Shown here: positions 35,311 through 47,095 of the stretch, piece by piece | How positions within the stretch are numbered: the stretch's first letter is position 1 | Layout: each line of letters opens with the position of its first letter | NCBI RefSeq assembly: GCF_030272615.1 | Contig: NC_081405.1 | Coordinates: 607,953,677 to 608,017,676 of the forward strand | DNA length: 64,000 nt | From: Cryptomeria japonica | Taxonomy: Eukaryota > Streptophyta > Pinopsida > Cupressales > Cupressaceae | Direction: 5' to 3' | Translations under genes and position numbers: made by a program | The notes under the pieces: generated by a model | Seen by the model: only the letters and a program-made list of their open reading frames with translations | What the model was told of the DNA's origin: nothing | The model's database searches: none

Positions 35311-35999
35311 TGCATCTTCTTAGCTTATTTTGGCTAGCAACCGTTTCTCAATATTTTTAGGAATTATTTGTGGAGCAGCTGGCCCCATGAATATTTATCT
35401 TTGCTTCTTATTTTTAAATAAAACATTTTAACTTCATATTAATGCTAATTTGTGCACTTAAAATTTGAAAAAAACAATACAAATAAAATCTTAAAAAAAT
35501 AGGGAGAACAAATTGTGGAGCCACGTGGCACATTTGTTAATAAGCAGTCACTACTTATTTCTAGCCTCCCCTTTTCTTTCGTGGCTTATTTTTAATTCCT
35601 AAACAATAGCTTCTCCATCAAAATAGGAAAAGATTCTAAATTATCCTCTTTTTCACACTTTTAAAGTTGCATGGGAACAGTTAACTACTTAAATTGAAAA
35701 TAGAGTTAAGCAACCACATGGGAACATAAGATTACATAAGAGAATATCTGGTTGGTTAGTATAGATATTCAAAATGAAGTCATTTCAGAGCCAATTACTC
35801 GAAGGGATCATTTTGAATTTCCCTAACCCTTTTGGTTTTATTGCAGGTCCTATCGGTAAAAAGAGGAGTCACCCTCTTAGTGGACAACTACTACTAGCCT
35901 ATGGCCACGTGTCCATGGACAACTCATCCCCCTGCTGTGTCCATTTAATGATTCCCATGGTGGTTCCCATTTTGGGAATGTATCCTTTTTTCTATGATC

Positions 36000-37330
36000 C
36001 ATTACATTTGGCATGATTTTGATATTGCACGGAACAATTTCAAAAATCGGAAGGCTTTGGGAAGGATGATCTTCCACGTAAGGGTACATGAAAAGTTTTT
36101 TCGAAGCATGCCAGTTATCCTCTTTACCATATTATATCTTTCCCTTGTGCAGATTTACTTTCTCCTACCATCACCACATGTCGAGGCCTGTGAGTATTTA
36201 GAGAGTATGGGCTTTAATAAGTGTTGTTTGCTTCAGTTTTGGCCTAGTTCTAGAATTGCAAATTCCCTTTCCTATATCTCTCGGTAAAATTAGTGATCTT
36301 AAAGTTCTCTTTGTCTATTGGCATTTGTGGGTCGATATTCTGCTTCGGCCTTGGTTCCAGGGAGAAATGGAGTACAAGCAGCCAATTAATCAAAGAATTG
36401 TTGTTCCATTTTCTGGTTGGGAGTTTTCAACCTCGAGCGCGTTCACCCTTGATCACATGAAATGATTTTTCTCTTGGGATAGTAGCAAAATTCTCAGCAC
36501 CGTCATCAATCTGGTAGTGGAAGAGGTAATTTATGCTAAGGATTCACGAAATATCTACCCATCCCAAGTGGTTTCCATTTTCCTATCCAATGCTTTTGAG
36601 ATCCTATAAAATTATGGGTCTTTGTTGCTCTTGGTGTCCCAATTTATTTTTGTTCCCCCTCATAGTCTAGAAAGGGCAGTGAAGAAATATGACTTTTTCA
36701 ATGGCAAAGGTTGGGTTGGGGGTATTATCCCTAGGATGTTCTTAATAAAGAAACCCCAATATGTTCAAATTTATAATGCCATGAAAATCAGCTTGGATTC
36801 TAATAATTGTAAGTTCTTTGAGGTTGAGTATCGTCTTTGAAATGGCCTTCTTTATTGAAGCTTCCCTCTTTTCCGACCTGTTCTCTGCCTTGTATCGCCT
36901 CATGTGACACCACCATTTGGCCCCGAAACCAGTCATTAATCCACTGTAAAGACTGTCCTCATAGGGGTTCAAAAGATTTATTTTTTGGATTTACAGCCAG
37001 CTAATCCCGTGCTTTGCAACATGTTGGACATAGTCATGGTGGCTCCCATGCACATTGGGAACTTCACACAAAAGATTTCCCTCATAGGGAGGCAAATTTT
37101 TTTGATGTGGTTCTCTAAGTAGATGAATCTCAGGTCGAGAAAGGGAGTGGTCTTGACATTGGTGGCTTGCAGGCTCAAAGGGATTTTTTGGTTGATGCAA
37201 GTGTGGGGCAAAATCATCTCCAAATATGGTGGTATGATGTGGTTTGTCAAGCCTTTTTTCACATGTTTTTATCTAAATTTTGGTATGGGGTCCTACTCAT
37301 GTTTTATGGTGAATCTCTCTTAGTTAAGGA
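36000..37330 (+). pseudogene. ORF3 of LINE2, downstream of RNase H, unknown function
   Basis: Several open stretches fall in a consistent plus-strand order. SQVVSIFLSNAFEIL (near 36557) is followed by VKKYDFFNGKGWVGGIIPRM and FLIKKPQYVQIYNAMKISL. A longer tail reaches about 37320. The middle part aligns with ORF3 of LINE1: SHLVSIFLSNSLDML, then VQKYDLCEGQAHVGGLFPYQF and LEFLSIYDNIKNTLEL. No catalytic motif was recognised. The protein is mixed alpha/beta in look, with no signal peptide. Conservation of order in two independent insertions suggests it was once coding rather than random 3' UTR. Confidence 0.5.
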
Positions 37331-37722
37331 TTAATGTTCTCCAATTTTATTTAGATGTAGTTGCAGGTTCAACATAGCTCTCTTCTTTACCAAATTTTGC
37401 TCAATTTTGTTCTCTCAAGCATGGTAGTAGGTGTAAATTGAGCCTGACTCTTTGCCTTTATATTTTTTATATTGTTCTTGTTAGGTTCCCTATAATTTTA
37501 GGCTATAGTGGGTCTGGGTTTTGTAAAAGCCATGCTCTCCTAATCTTGGTTTCGGTTTCTTTGTCGTTCAGTAGCTCTATACCTAGGACAACCATAGATG
37601 GAGCTAGGATCTCTATGTTTTTGATTTTTTCTCACCCATAAACTTTTTGTATATGTTTTTAATAATTAATCTAATATATATGCACTTATGCTTTATTATT
37701 TAAAAAAAAAACTCACATGCAA

Positions 37723-38223
37723 GGGTTAATGCACCTAAGAGTGATTATTTCTCTCTTCTAAAAACTCTCAACCAAGGGCTATCTTCTCTTCATTGATAGG
37801 TGCAACAAGGTCTAATAGGAATTCTATGCTACTTAGGTTGATTCACAATGGGAAAAGCTTATGACTTAAAACAACAAGCACATATACAAACATGCACTAA
37901 AAATCATTTAGCTTGAGATTCATATGAAGAAATAGCTCCAACTTAGAAAAATAGAAACAAGGCCCTATTGTTGAATCCAAATGTTTTATACCATATGTAA
38001 AGACATTAATTATATTAAAATATAAAATAACACATAATAAAGTATCAATGTTTCAAATCTTATCTTCTACAAAACTGTTTACTTTGAGAAAAGTTGACAA
38101 TCTTAGGTGATAGGATATTGAGAGTTTCTCCTTCTTAATGATTGTTGTTGTCTGATTACTTTTGATGTTGATGTGATTCATTGTGTATTATTTATTAACA
38201 TGTTTAATTTGATCCATGTCATT
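37723..38223. repeat. LINE2 right flank and dispersed repeat R1 (left part)
   Basis: From about 38041 the sequence is collinear with 2640-2820 and ends with the left TSD of LINE1 (38210-38223, TGATCCATGTCATT). The first ~320 bp are host DNA flanking LINE2 with no gene. Confidence 0.7.
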
Positions 38224-38254
38224 TTATCATCAAGAAGCAGGAACCATTAGAGAA

Positions 38255-39648
38255 AATGGCAGGGGGAGCAACAAGTGGGAAGAAATTTTGAAAAAACGTA
38301 CCAGACAAATCATAGAGGATGGCCCAGGTTTCGCCATGACTTTGGTGGTGGCTATAGTTTCTAGAAGGGAGGCATTGGTGGTGGATACAACAACTAGAAG
38401 GGCAAGCACTTTTATATCTCTCGTCAACAAATATCATGGCAGAGTAATCAACCGATCAAAAGGCTTTCCAAGCAAAAGCAACCAGTTTTTGATATTTGTG
38501 AAAATATCTGGCCGGATCTCCCTCGTGAGATAGAAAAAGCGTAGAATTTCTTGGATAAACTGCGAGAGAGATTTGAGCCTGATCTCATTTCTAATAGCTT
38601 ACTTGGGGGCTTCTCGAGTGGTCAAACCCCTTCCTTCTTATCCTAGCCAAATATCATTCCTCTTCATAAGCCTTTTTCGTCATGGCCAAATTCTATTCCT
38701 CTGCATAAACCAAGTTTTGTCTCCTCTCCTAATAATATTCCCCTCCATAATGGTGGGCTCTCTCATTGTTCAGGCTCCATGGGTAGAACGTTTCTCCAGC
38801 ATTATAATCCAAAGAAATCTAAGTTGCAGTCAAGTGCAGATGGTTTTAATCGACCCTCTCATCAAACCCTAAAAGTTAGGAGGAGAAAACGTATAGCTAA
38901 GGAATTTTCTCAATGTATGGATGCATCTTCTATTGCTTTCTCTAGCCGACATGGTCCACATTGTTTGATCTCTTCCCCTGATCACTTACTCCATCCGCAA
39001 ATTTCACATCTCAGGGATTGTGCACTCTTTGGTAAGTTTTGGAAGTCTTCTCCTTCTCCCTCTGATTTATCTTCCTGGGCAAAAACATTTTGGAAAGGTA
39101 TTAAAGAGATCTTTTACATTGATAATGGATCTCATTTTTTTATTGCAATCTTCAAGTCTAAAGAAGATAGGGATGTGACGCATACATTTAAAGGTTGGTT
39201 TTGTAAAGGATTTGGTCTTTTGATAGTCCCATGGATTCCAAATTTTAAGACAGACTCTGAAATTTGCAAGTTTGCCCCTTTCTGGATTCTACTACCTGCG
39301 TTACCATTGGAATATAGATATTTGGAGTTAATTGATCTTTTCTCCAATCATCTGGGAATATTTATTAAACATGATCTCATTTCCTTTGAATTGACTCATA
39401 TCCCATCTCGAGTGTGCTTGTTGCTAGATCTGTCTAAACCTTTTCCAGATAACCTGACAGTTGCTTCCAAGTTTTGTAAAAGGAAGCAAACCATTTTTAT
39501 AGAAGATCCTAAAGCAATTGAACTACACTCTGAATGTTTAGGTCACTTTAACTCTGAATGTCAAGGATCGACTTTCTCTCTTATCAGGGTTAGTGTTGAC
39601 CACTCCTCGGATCCCTTATTATGTGCAGTGGATAGTCCAGATAAATAA
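38255..39648 (+). pseudogene. LINE1 ORF1 (Gag-like, DUF4283-type)
   Basis: The clean frame is 38779-39648 (289 codons), and related sequence extends upstream through frameshifts to an ATG near 38255. Upstream of 38779 a short proline repeat PNxIPLH occurs three times. The core region (HLRDCALFGKFWKSSP to FAPFWILLPALPLEY) looks like the DUF4283 fold found in plant LINE and Gag proteins. It is followed by LGIFIKHDLISFEL and LLDLSKPFP, and a decayed zinc knuckle (HSECLGHFNSEC, first cysteine lost) near the end. It would bind LINE RNA as the nucleocapsid-like subunit. LINE2 carries the homologue in poorer condition. Confidence 0.8.
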
Positions 39649-40499
39649 TGCAACCCCAATGTTGAGCTATGAGATGAGATTAGAGCTCCTTCCTCATCTG
39701 CTAGCAACCATGGAACTCATGTTGTACAAGAAGAGAATATCTTGTTTGCTAAAGTTTTGAGGTTCATTATTCCTCTTTTTTATAGCTATTTTTCTCTACC
39801 TGATCCCTTATCCAGAAATCAAGTCAAACATTATTATAGCCTCCCTTGGAATTCTTCACCTCCTCAACTCCTAAATGATAATGTTAACAGTGAAGCAATC
39901 AATGCTCAGGTGGAAGAGATTGAGGTTTCTATCCGACCACCTCTACAAAGATTCTTTAAGAGGAATTTCGACTTTTCATCCATTCCCTTCTCAAATATGG
40001 AGGATTTAACCTATTGACATCATGTCTTCATCTATGCTAGGAACTCACAGTTAGCAGTGTAAACTTCAATGGCACCCTAATTCAAAGATTCTTGAACCTC
40101 CAGATAACCTAGAGCAAGTTGTTGATGATTTGCTGAAATCTGTTGGTTCTCAACTCTTTGATGACATTGGAGATGAATTCTTATTTGAAGAGGATAAAAG
40201 GGTCTCTGGACATTTCAATGCTCTCCCTCTCATTAGCTAGGATTCACAGAACCCTCCTTTCCATCATGATCTTGAAGATGCTGATAGTATTTCTAAAGCA
40301 AATCTGGATAAGCATCATGACTTAACATATGATTTTTCATAGTCCTTAGCCATTTCCCAGTCTCCGACTAGTCAGGGGCAGGTTTCAATATCTCCAAAAA
40401 TGAGAGAGGGGAAATAGAGGCAGGTATACAAACCACATTAGATGGGAAATTTTCAGTGACTAAGAGGCCAAGGAGGGCATGCTGCTCTCCTCGATCCCA

Positions 40500-41300
40500 A
40501 TGAAGATCATCTCAAGGAATGTCAAAGGCATAAACGCTTCTGACAAGAGATGTTGAGTTAAGCAATAACTTGATTCGTCAGGAGCTAACATTATTATGTT
40601 ACAAGAAACAAAAATGTCTCTGGAAACATTTCAATCAACAGTTGGTAAATGGCCAAAATGGAAAGCAACACATGTTCTAGCTATAAGTGCTTTAGGAGGC
40701 CTTGTAGTACTATTGAATCCAAAGAATTTGATAGCAGAAATAGTTAGTGAAGGTAATAATTGGCAAATTATGAATATTCAGAGCTTTGATCTATCATTTA
40801 AATTGATAAATGTTTATGGCCCCATTCCTACTCATGTAAAAAAAGACTTTGGGATACCTTAACAACTTTTATACACCAGTCTGCAAATCAAAATTTTATT
40901 CTAGGTGGGGATTTTAATGCACTTGGTTTTGATTAGGAAAAAATAGGAGGAATCAACCCCCCACAAAAGACCATTGATGATTTTGTTACCTTCATTTCCG
41001 ATAATGCATTAAAAGATATAGTCCCTGATAAAGGTTTTTTTACTTCGACAAACAAGAGGAGAAATTTTGTACAAATGGCTGAGAAATTGGATAGATTTCT
41101 CATATCTCAATAGTGGATGCTACAGGACTACAAGTTTGAAATGAACATTCTACCTCTTATATGCTCGGCTAATGTTGTTATTTCTTATTCTATATCACCA
41201 TCTTCACCTCACTACTTGCATCATTCATCCTTCAAGTTTGAAAGAATGTGGTTCAAACACCCGCACTTCCTTCCTCTTTTGCACTAATGGTGGGTAAGTG
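40500..41300 (+). pseudogene. LINE1 ORF2: AP endonuclease domain
   Basis: The ATG at 40500 opens MKIISRNVKGINASDKRC, in which the usual W before N is R. IIMLQETKMS carries the catalytic glutamate motif. GGLVVLLNPKN and LINVYGPIP follow, and a frameshift lies near 40855. LGGDFNALGFD is the GDFN motif, with an in-frame TAG directly after it where tryptophan is expected. The C-terminal SxH block near 41160 is degraded. The domain nicks genomic DNA at the target to start reverse transcription. Confidence 0.88.
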
Positions 41301-41379
41301 CACCCTCTCAAAGGGGTACTAAAATGTTTTAGTTTTATAAGAAAATGCAGCATGTGAAAGCCCAAATCAAACTATGGAA

Positions 41380-43130
41380 TGTGCACACGTTTAAAAATAT
41401 TTTCACTTAGAAACAAGCAGTTACCAATGAATTGATAGAACTTCATGAGCACATTATCCTTCATGGGATGGATGCACTCATTTATGATAGACAAAAAAAA
41501 TTACAATCAAAGTGGGAGGAGCTCAATAAAAGAGAGGAAATTTACTGCAGGCAAAAATCTAGAGAGATTTCGTTGAAAGAAGGAGATAGAAATACCAAAT
41601 TTTTTCACGCCTCAGCAAAAGCAAAAAGTGCAGCTACCTCCATTTTCTCAATTAATGATTCTATCACAGGAAACTCACTATCAAAGGCTAAGGATATTCA
41701 AGAAGAAGGTGTCAAATTCTTCAAATCCCTCCTAGCTCCTCCACCCTCTGCAACCCCCCCCACTTTTAACCATAAATGATCATGATGTCCTTGGAGATAT
41801 CCCTCATTCTATTTCTCAATAGGAGAATGAGGATCTTATGAAGCCATTCTCATTAGAAGAAGTGGGAAAAGTTGTTTTCTCATTATCGCCAGATAAAGCT
41901 CTGAGACCTAATGGATTTACTTCCCCTTTCTTTCAGAAGTGTTGGGATGTTATTAATCTCGATCCGATGGCTGCACTTGAAGAGTCAAGAAGGAGTACTT
42001 CAGTTTTAAAAATGTTTAATGTTACAAACATTGCAATCATCCCTAAAGTTAAGGAACCAAGAACATTTGTAGAATTCAGATCCATTTCATTATGTAATAC
42101 TATCTATAAGATTCTTACTAAGGCTATCTATCTAAGACTTTAACATCTAATTCCAAAAATGATCTCTCTTGAACAAGGAGGTTTTGTCCCTGGTAGAGAA
42201 ATGGTTGAAGGGGCATTAGTAGCTCATGAAGTTCTTCACTCAATTCATTCATCTCAGTTGGCATCCTTTATGGTTAGGCTTGACATGATGAAAGCTTATG
42301 ACAAAGTAGATTGGATGTTTCTTTTGAAAGTTCTTAATAAAGTTGGCTTCTCAGAAAGATGGTGCAAATGGGTCAATTCATGTATTTCAGGAGCAACCTT
42401 ATCGATCATCATTAATGGGGTTCTGATGGGGTTCTTTCAAGGTACCCAAGGAGTTAGACAAGGAGACCCTTTATCTCCCTTCCTCTTCATCATCATGGTT
42501 GAAGCTTTTAGCAAATTAATCATTTCTAACAATGTAAAGGGTAACTAATAGGGTGTTCACATCCAAAGAACTAATATTTCAATTACTCACACACTATTTG
42601 TAGATGACTCTCTCCTATATGGTAAGTCCTCTATTTCAGAAGCCACTCACATGAAGAAAGATTTTGAAGCTTATACATCAATTTCAGGTTAGAAGATTAA
42701 TGTTCTTAAGTTGAAGTTAGATATCTTTAATACTAGTAGTGCTGTTAGTAGAAAGATTACAAAATTCCTCGGATTCAAGAGAGAGAAATCACCCAGCACA
42801 TATTTAGGCATTCCTTTTTTCATGGGACCAAATAGGGCTTCCTATTGGAAAAATGTTATTGAAAGGATTAAAGCTAGAATTTTAGCTTAGAAAGTTTGGT
42901 GGCTTTCTCTTTTAGGTCACATCCTCCTCATTAAAACTATCCTAACTACTATACCGAATTATTACATATCTGTGCTTAAATCTCCTAAATCATTCATCAC
43001 TCAGACTGAGAAAATCATTAGAAACTTCCTTTGGAAAGGTAACCTATCTCAAGAGAAGAAGATCCCCTTGGTTTCTCTTAGTAACATGGCCATTGAAAAG
43101 CATTGAGGAGGGGTAGGTCTTCAGGATGTC
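41380..43130 (+). pseudogene. LINE1 ORF2: reverse transcriptase
   Basis: Motifs in order are KEGDRNTKFFHASAKAK, KPFSLEEVGKVVFSLSPDKA, GFTSPFFQKCWDVI and FVEFRSISLCNTIYKILTK. LEQGGFVPGREMVEG and MVRLDMMKAYDKVDWMF (first catalytic aspartate) follow, then GVRQGDPLSPFLFIIMVEA, THTLFVDDSLLYGKSS (FVDD, catalytic) and STYLGIPFFMGPNRASYW. LLGHILLIKTILTTIPNYY and NFLWKGNLSQEKKIPLVS close the domain. All catalytic residues are readable. The frame is broken by about eight stops, mostly TAG at positions expected to be W or Q. Confidence 0.93.
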
Positions 43131-44750
43131 ACTAAGTGCAATAAAGCTTTTGTGGGAAAATTGGTGTAGAAAATGTATTCTAAGCCCAACACAAAATGGT
43201 GCCAAATAATGGAAGCTAAATACTTGGACTCATCTAACCCCATTAGAATTATTGTTATCTCTAACCCTCTGGAAGGGTCTGTTATGTGGAATTTCATGAT
43301 GACCTCTAGGGAAGTTATAACTTCATATATCTCCCGGCAAGTGCATAATGGAGAATCAATACATTTTTGGAATGACTCTTGTAATGGATATATCCCATTA
43401 TATAAGTTGCGACATTTGGAGGATGTAATTCCAATTTTCATTAGTGCTTGGGGTGATAAATTAATTGATTATGTTAGTGGTGTTGAAATACATTCAAGGA
43501 AAGTAATTTGGAAAGATTTCTCAGAGATCCTTGTTGATGATAGTCATACGAGTATGGTGCATCAAGCCTTATCCCAGAGAATAGTTTTTTTTTCAAATAA
43601 GGAGGATAAAATCATTTGGGCTCCTTCCAAAGAAGTTAATTACTCAGTTAAGTATGGATACAAGTCTCTTCAACAGAGGGTGAACCAGCTCCAAAACTAG
43701 AGAGCATATTCTTTCTGTTGGAATAATATAGTTCTACCAAAAGCAGGATGTTTTTCTTGGTTTGTTCTACAAAAAAAGATTCTAACTAGTGAAAAACTTG
43801 ATAAGTTGCAAATTGCTCAACCCTTTTTGTGTGTCCTTTGTGGTCAAGAAATTGAAAATGTTGCTCATTTATTCCTTCAGTGTTCCTTTTCTTGTCAATG
43901 TTGGCTCTTTATTATGAATAAATTGGATCTCTCAATGCCCCTGCCAAGTTCTATCTGGGATTTGTTCCAATCATGGCCAACCATTTTCAAAGGTTTCCTT
44001 TTCTCTTTGATTTGGCAAATTATCCCAGCGACAATTCTATGGTCAATATGGTGGGAGAGGAACAGAAGAATTTTCAGAAAAATTACTTCTATTGAGATAG
44101 TCCTTGACGGTTTAGAAAAATCTATCTTAGAATCTGTAAATACATATGTGCAAAGGTTTTCCAGTTGTAGTTCAGTTTTCACTTCATGGGATGCATATAT
44201 AGTCAAGAATTGGAAGCTGATTTGTATTCCCACTGCTAACTTCTCTTCACCTAACAATCCATTAAAAATTGATAGATCTAGTGTTGTCTGGCATCCTCCT
44301 TTATGTAACTTTGTGAAAATAAATTTTGATAGCTCTTCTCGAGGTAATACAGGTAAATCAGGGGTTGGAATGTGTATTAGAGATCATCATGGGGACCTGA
44401 AAGCCTTCAAATCCTCAATCTTGCCCCCAAGAAGCAATAACATGGCGGAAGCCCAAGCATTGTTGCTTGGTTTGACACTTGCTAAGATGATGAATTCTTC
44501 AAAATTTCATGTTGAAGGGGACTCTACTATTATAATCAATGCTTGCAAACATATTAAATCCTTCAATTGGCACATTCATTATGTGTTAGCTCAAGTTTGG
44601 GATCTATTGGATTCTTTTGTGGAAGTCCACTTGTCACATATGCTTGGAGAAAGGAATAAATTAGCGGATAGGCTAGCAAATTTGGGGTGTGATGGGATTG
44701 AGGTTGATTCAGCTAAAGATGACCATGTTATACTAAAACTCCTCCCCTAG
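43131..44750 (+). pseudogene. LINE1 ORF2: zf-RVT region and RNase H
   Basis: Two long open stretches (43173-43700 and 43806-44750) are separated by a TAG. The first holds KWCQIMEAKYLD and SIHFWNDSCNG typical of this region. The second has FLCVLCGQEIENVAHLFLQC (a zf-RVT Cys-His module) and ILWSIWWERNRRIF. RNase H comprises VKINFDSSSRGNTGKSGVG, AEAQALLLGLTLAKM, VEGDSTIIINAC and RNKLADRLANLG. Catalytic D, E, D and D positions are all present. Frame and stop (44748-44750) are intact for the RNase H itself. RNase H would remove the RNA strand after first-strand synthesis. Confidence 0.92.
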
Positions 44751-45459
44751 TTAGATGATATCATGAAAGAGGAGTCAAGTACGGGATAAGGATTTTTAAA
44801 CTATTAATGACTTAATCTTTATAATATATGTCACCTAAATCCTATTTATTCTTCACAGATTGGAAATCATGCAACTTTCTGTAGTCACTCACATTCACTA
44901 CGGTTGCATGTGCGAGAAGGTACTGTCAATTTTAATTGGTGGCTAAGAGATGGAAACCTTGGCTCACTCATCACCTTTGCCTCATGTGAAGGCATGGTTC
45001 TGGCCTTCACAATCTTCAATAATCAATCTCACACTCATTTTTTTGCTTTATTTGTCTTTGCTATGTAGATATTTATTTCACCAATATTCCAACATTCATG
45101 TGGCTGATTCATCATCATTAATCGATAGTTCTCAACATTTATTACTTGGATCCTATTTAGCCGCTGCACTCGATTAAAGGTTCCAAATTAGTGCAGTCTT
45201 CAGGTAGGGTTCATATGCAGGTTTCAAATGCTTCCTATCAACACAGGGGACATGTAGAGTAATAGCGCTTTTATCACTTGCAGAAGAGAACACATGGAGT
45301 ATATGTCGCACAATTTCAGAGTCAACATCTCTCTGGAAGAATGGGAATGTCTGTTCACAAATCATATCTCAGATGACTAGCTTGGGCAGGTTTTCCTCAC
45401 TCACAGTTATCAGGTCCGAAAGAGAATCAAATGTCTAATCAGGGAAGAAATCCTATTTC

Positions 45460-46030
45460 CCCAAGCAAGGAGGCTCATATTTCCCTCACATTTAGTTTCA
45501 ATCTTCCTCTCAAATTCTCTAGATATGTTACAATCTCTTTCATTGTTGGAGACCATTGCCAATAAAGTTGTTAAGGAGGTGTCCCTTCCTAATAATAAAC
45601 TCCTTGTAGTCCAGAAGTATGACCTCTGCGAGGGTCAAGCACATGTTGGTGGCCTCTTCCCATATCAATTCCTCCTCAACCGACTCGAGTTCCTTTCAAT
45701 TTATGACAACATTAAAAACACTCTGGAGTTGCATAATTTTACATACATTTAGAGGGCTTTGGATAGACATCACAGAGTTATTGGGCATGAGACGACAAGC
45801 ATGATTAAATAGAAGGTGAATGCACTTCTTATCTTACTTAGCACTTCTCATGTTGACGCTTAAGTCCCTCCTCATCAACCTTCAACCTCTCAGGTCACTC
45901 ATTCTCTGTCAGTGATGGTAACATCACAGGGAGATGCTAAATTTGCCTCTGCTTCTCATGAGCCTTCCATTCTTGTTAGCTCCTCACCCTTCGAGCAGTT
46001 AGCTGATCATGAGTTGGCTCCAATAGCAAT
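45460..46030 (+). pseudogene. ORF3 of LINE1, downstream of RNase H, unknown function
   Basis: The best frame starts before 45500 (SHLVSIFLSNSLDML) and continues LQSLSLLETIANKVVKEVSL, VVQKYDLCEGQAHVGGLFPY and LEFLSIYDNIKNTLELHNF, with a stop near 45750. A serine-rich continuation (HQPSTSQVTHSLSVMVTS) runs to about 46030. Further weak open sequence lies at 44940-45370. LINE2 carries a clear homologue at the corresponding place. I do not recognise a domain. The region lies in what should be LINE 3' UTR. Confidence 0.5.
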
Positions 46031-46329
46031 AGTGGAATAAGTTTGCATCTATTTCCTATTTTGGACCTCTATGAGGAAATCATTTGTCATTTACTACATC
46101 TCTTCAAATTTTTGTATGGATTCCAATGGCCAATTTTGGCAATGTAATACTTCTTTATCAATGTGTAGAAATATTAGGCAAATAGGCTATCATATCAGTT
46201 TTTGAGTCCCAGTATAGCACAACCAGTTACGATGGCATTTTTCTTCAGAGGACCAGTTTATGCATCTGCTCATTGGCAATTTCAATCTATCAGTATTCTC
46301 ATTTCCTCACCAGTAATAGGGGTTGTTCT

Positions 46330-46673
46330 CTTTATTTATTTCCACTGGTACAATGGAACCGGTAGTAGAGTTATTTTGTTAACTAGTTGGGTAGTACCAG
46401 TAATGGAGGATCTTTTGATCCGGTTAATACGACAAGCATTTCGGTATTAAAGTTTTGGTATAATACAATCAGCAACCAGTTGTGGCAGCTTTACTTGGTC
46501 TCTTCATTTATTTCCACCAGTACAATAGAATTGATATAAGAGACATTTTGTTTACCAACTCGGTAGTACCGATAACAGAGGCTCTTTTTGAACCAGTTAA
46601 TACAAAAGGAATACCAGTATTAATGTTTCAGTATAATACAACTGGCAACCAGTTGTGGCAGCTTTACTGTGTT
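46330..46673 (+). repeat. Tandem repeat, two units of 172 bp, in the LINE1 3' region
   Basis: Units begin near 46330 and 46502. Both contain TTTATTTCCACYRGTACAAT, GTAGTACCRRTAAYRGAGG and CAACCAGTTGTGGCAGC in the same order. The block is rich in ACCAGT/ACTGGT motifs. It contains only chance open frames. Confidence 0.8.
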
Positions 46674-46988
46674 CTGATAACCAGAATCCTGCTTGCCAAG
46701 TTTTCATGATATCCAGTTGTGGGGGTAGTTTTTTAAGGTTTCTTCTAGATTTGTCTTGTCCCACTACTCTCAACTTTGGCCTCTATGAGGTTTGTACTAT
46801 GGACAGGTCCTATTTTTTCCTTTGGATCTTTGGGGGGTCCCTTTTTATAGCCCCGACTTCTCTTTTCATTGTATCCGAGCAAGGACATAGGGTTTTCTTC
46901 CTGATTCTTTCCCTATTGAGGTCTTGAATCAATTGTCTTATTAATATATATTTATCAGTGGCTCGCTACTTTTGCTTAAAAAAAAATG

Positions 46989-47095
46989 TGATCCATGTCA
47001 TTATTTGATCATCTATGTGTTGAAAGAAGGGAAGTGTCTTATATGGAATATGAAGGTTGTTTGGGTATGATGGGATTAGGTTTATTTTATTTTTT
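46989..47095. repeat. Dispersed repeat R1 (right part), after LINE1
   Basis: Beginning with the right TSD, the sequence continues ATTTGATCATCTATGTG and AAGTGTCTTATATGG. It is collinear with 2805-2895 and completes the repeat interrupted at 38223. Confidence 0.8.

Larger units (their letters stand above)
20202..37709 (+). mobile_element. Full-length L1-type LINE (LINE2), opened by two later insertions
   Basis: Near-identical 13-bp direct repeats AACTCRCATGCAA lie at 20189-20201 and 37710-37722. The right end has an A9 tail immediately before the repeat. In order: 5' region, ORF1, endonuclease, RT N-half (to about 24592), a nest of copia pieces, then RT C-half from about 33081, zf-RVT, RNase H, a third reading frame and the tail. 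Subtracting the TRIM (22867-23199 plus 5 bp) and the copia nest leaves about 8.7 kb. That matches LINE1 (8.77 kb) and shows that both halves belong to one element. Confidence 0.85.
38224..46988 (+). mobile_element. Full-length L1-type LINE (LINE1), 8.77 kb
   Basis: A perfect 14-bp target-site duplication TGATCCATGTCATT lies at 38210-38223 and 46989-47002. An A9 tail ends the element just before the second copy. Repeat R1 at 2640-2895 shows the same site without the insert. The order is ORF1, endonuclease, reverse transcriptase, zf-RVT, RNase H, more than 2 kb with ORF3 and a tandem repeat, then the tail. It is the best preserved element in the window but carries about 13 in-frame stops and some frameshifts in ORF2, so it is not autonomous. 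Confidence 0.93.
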
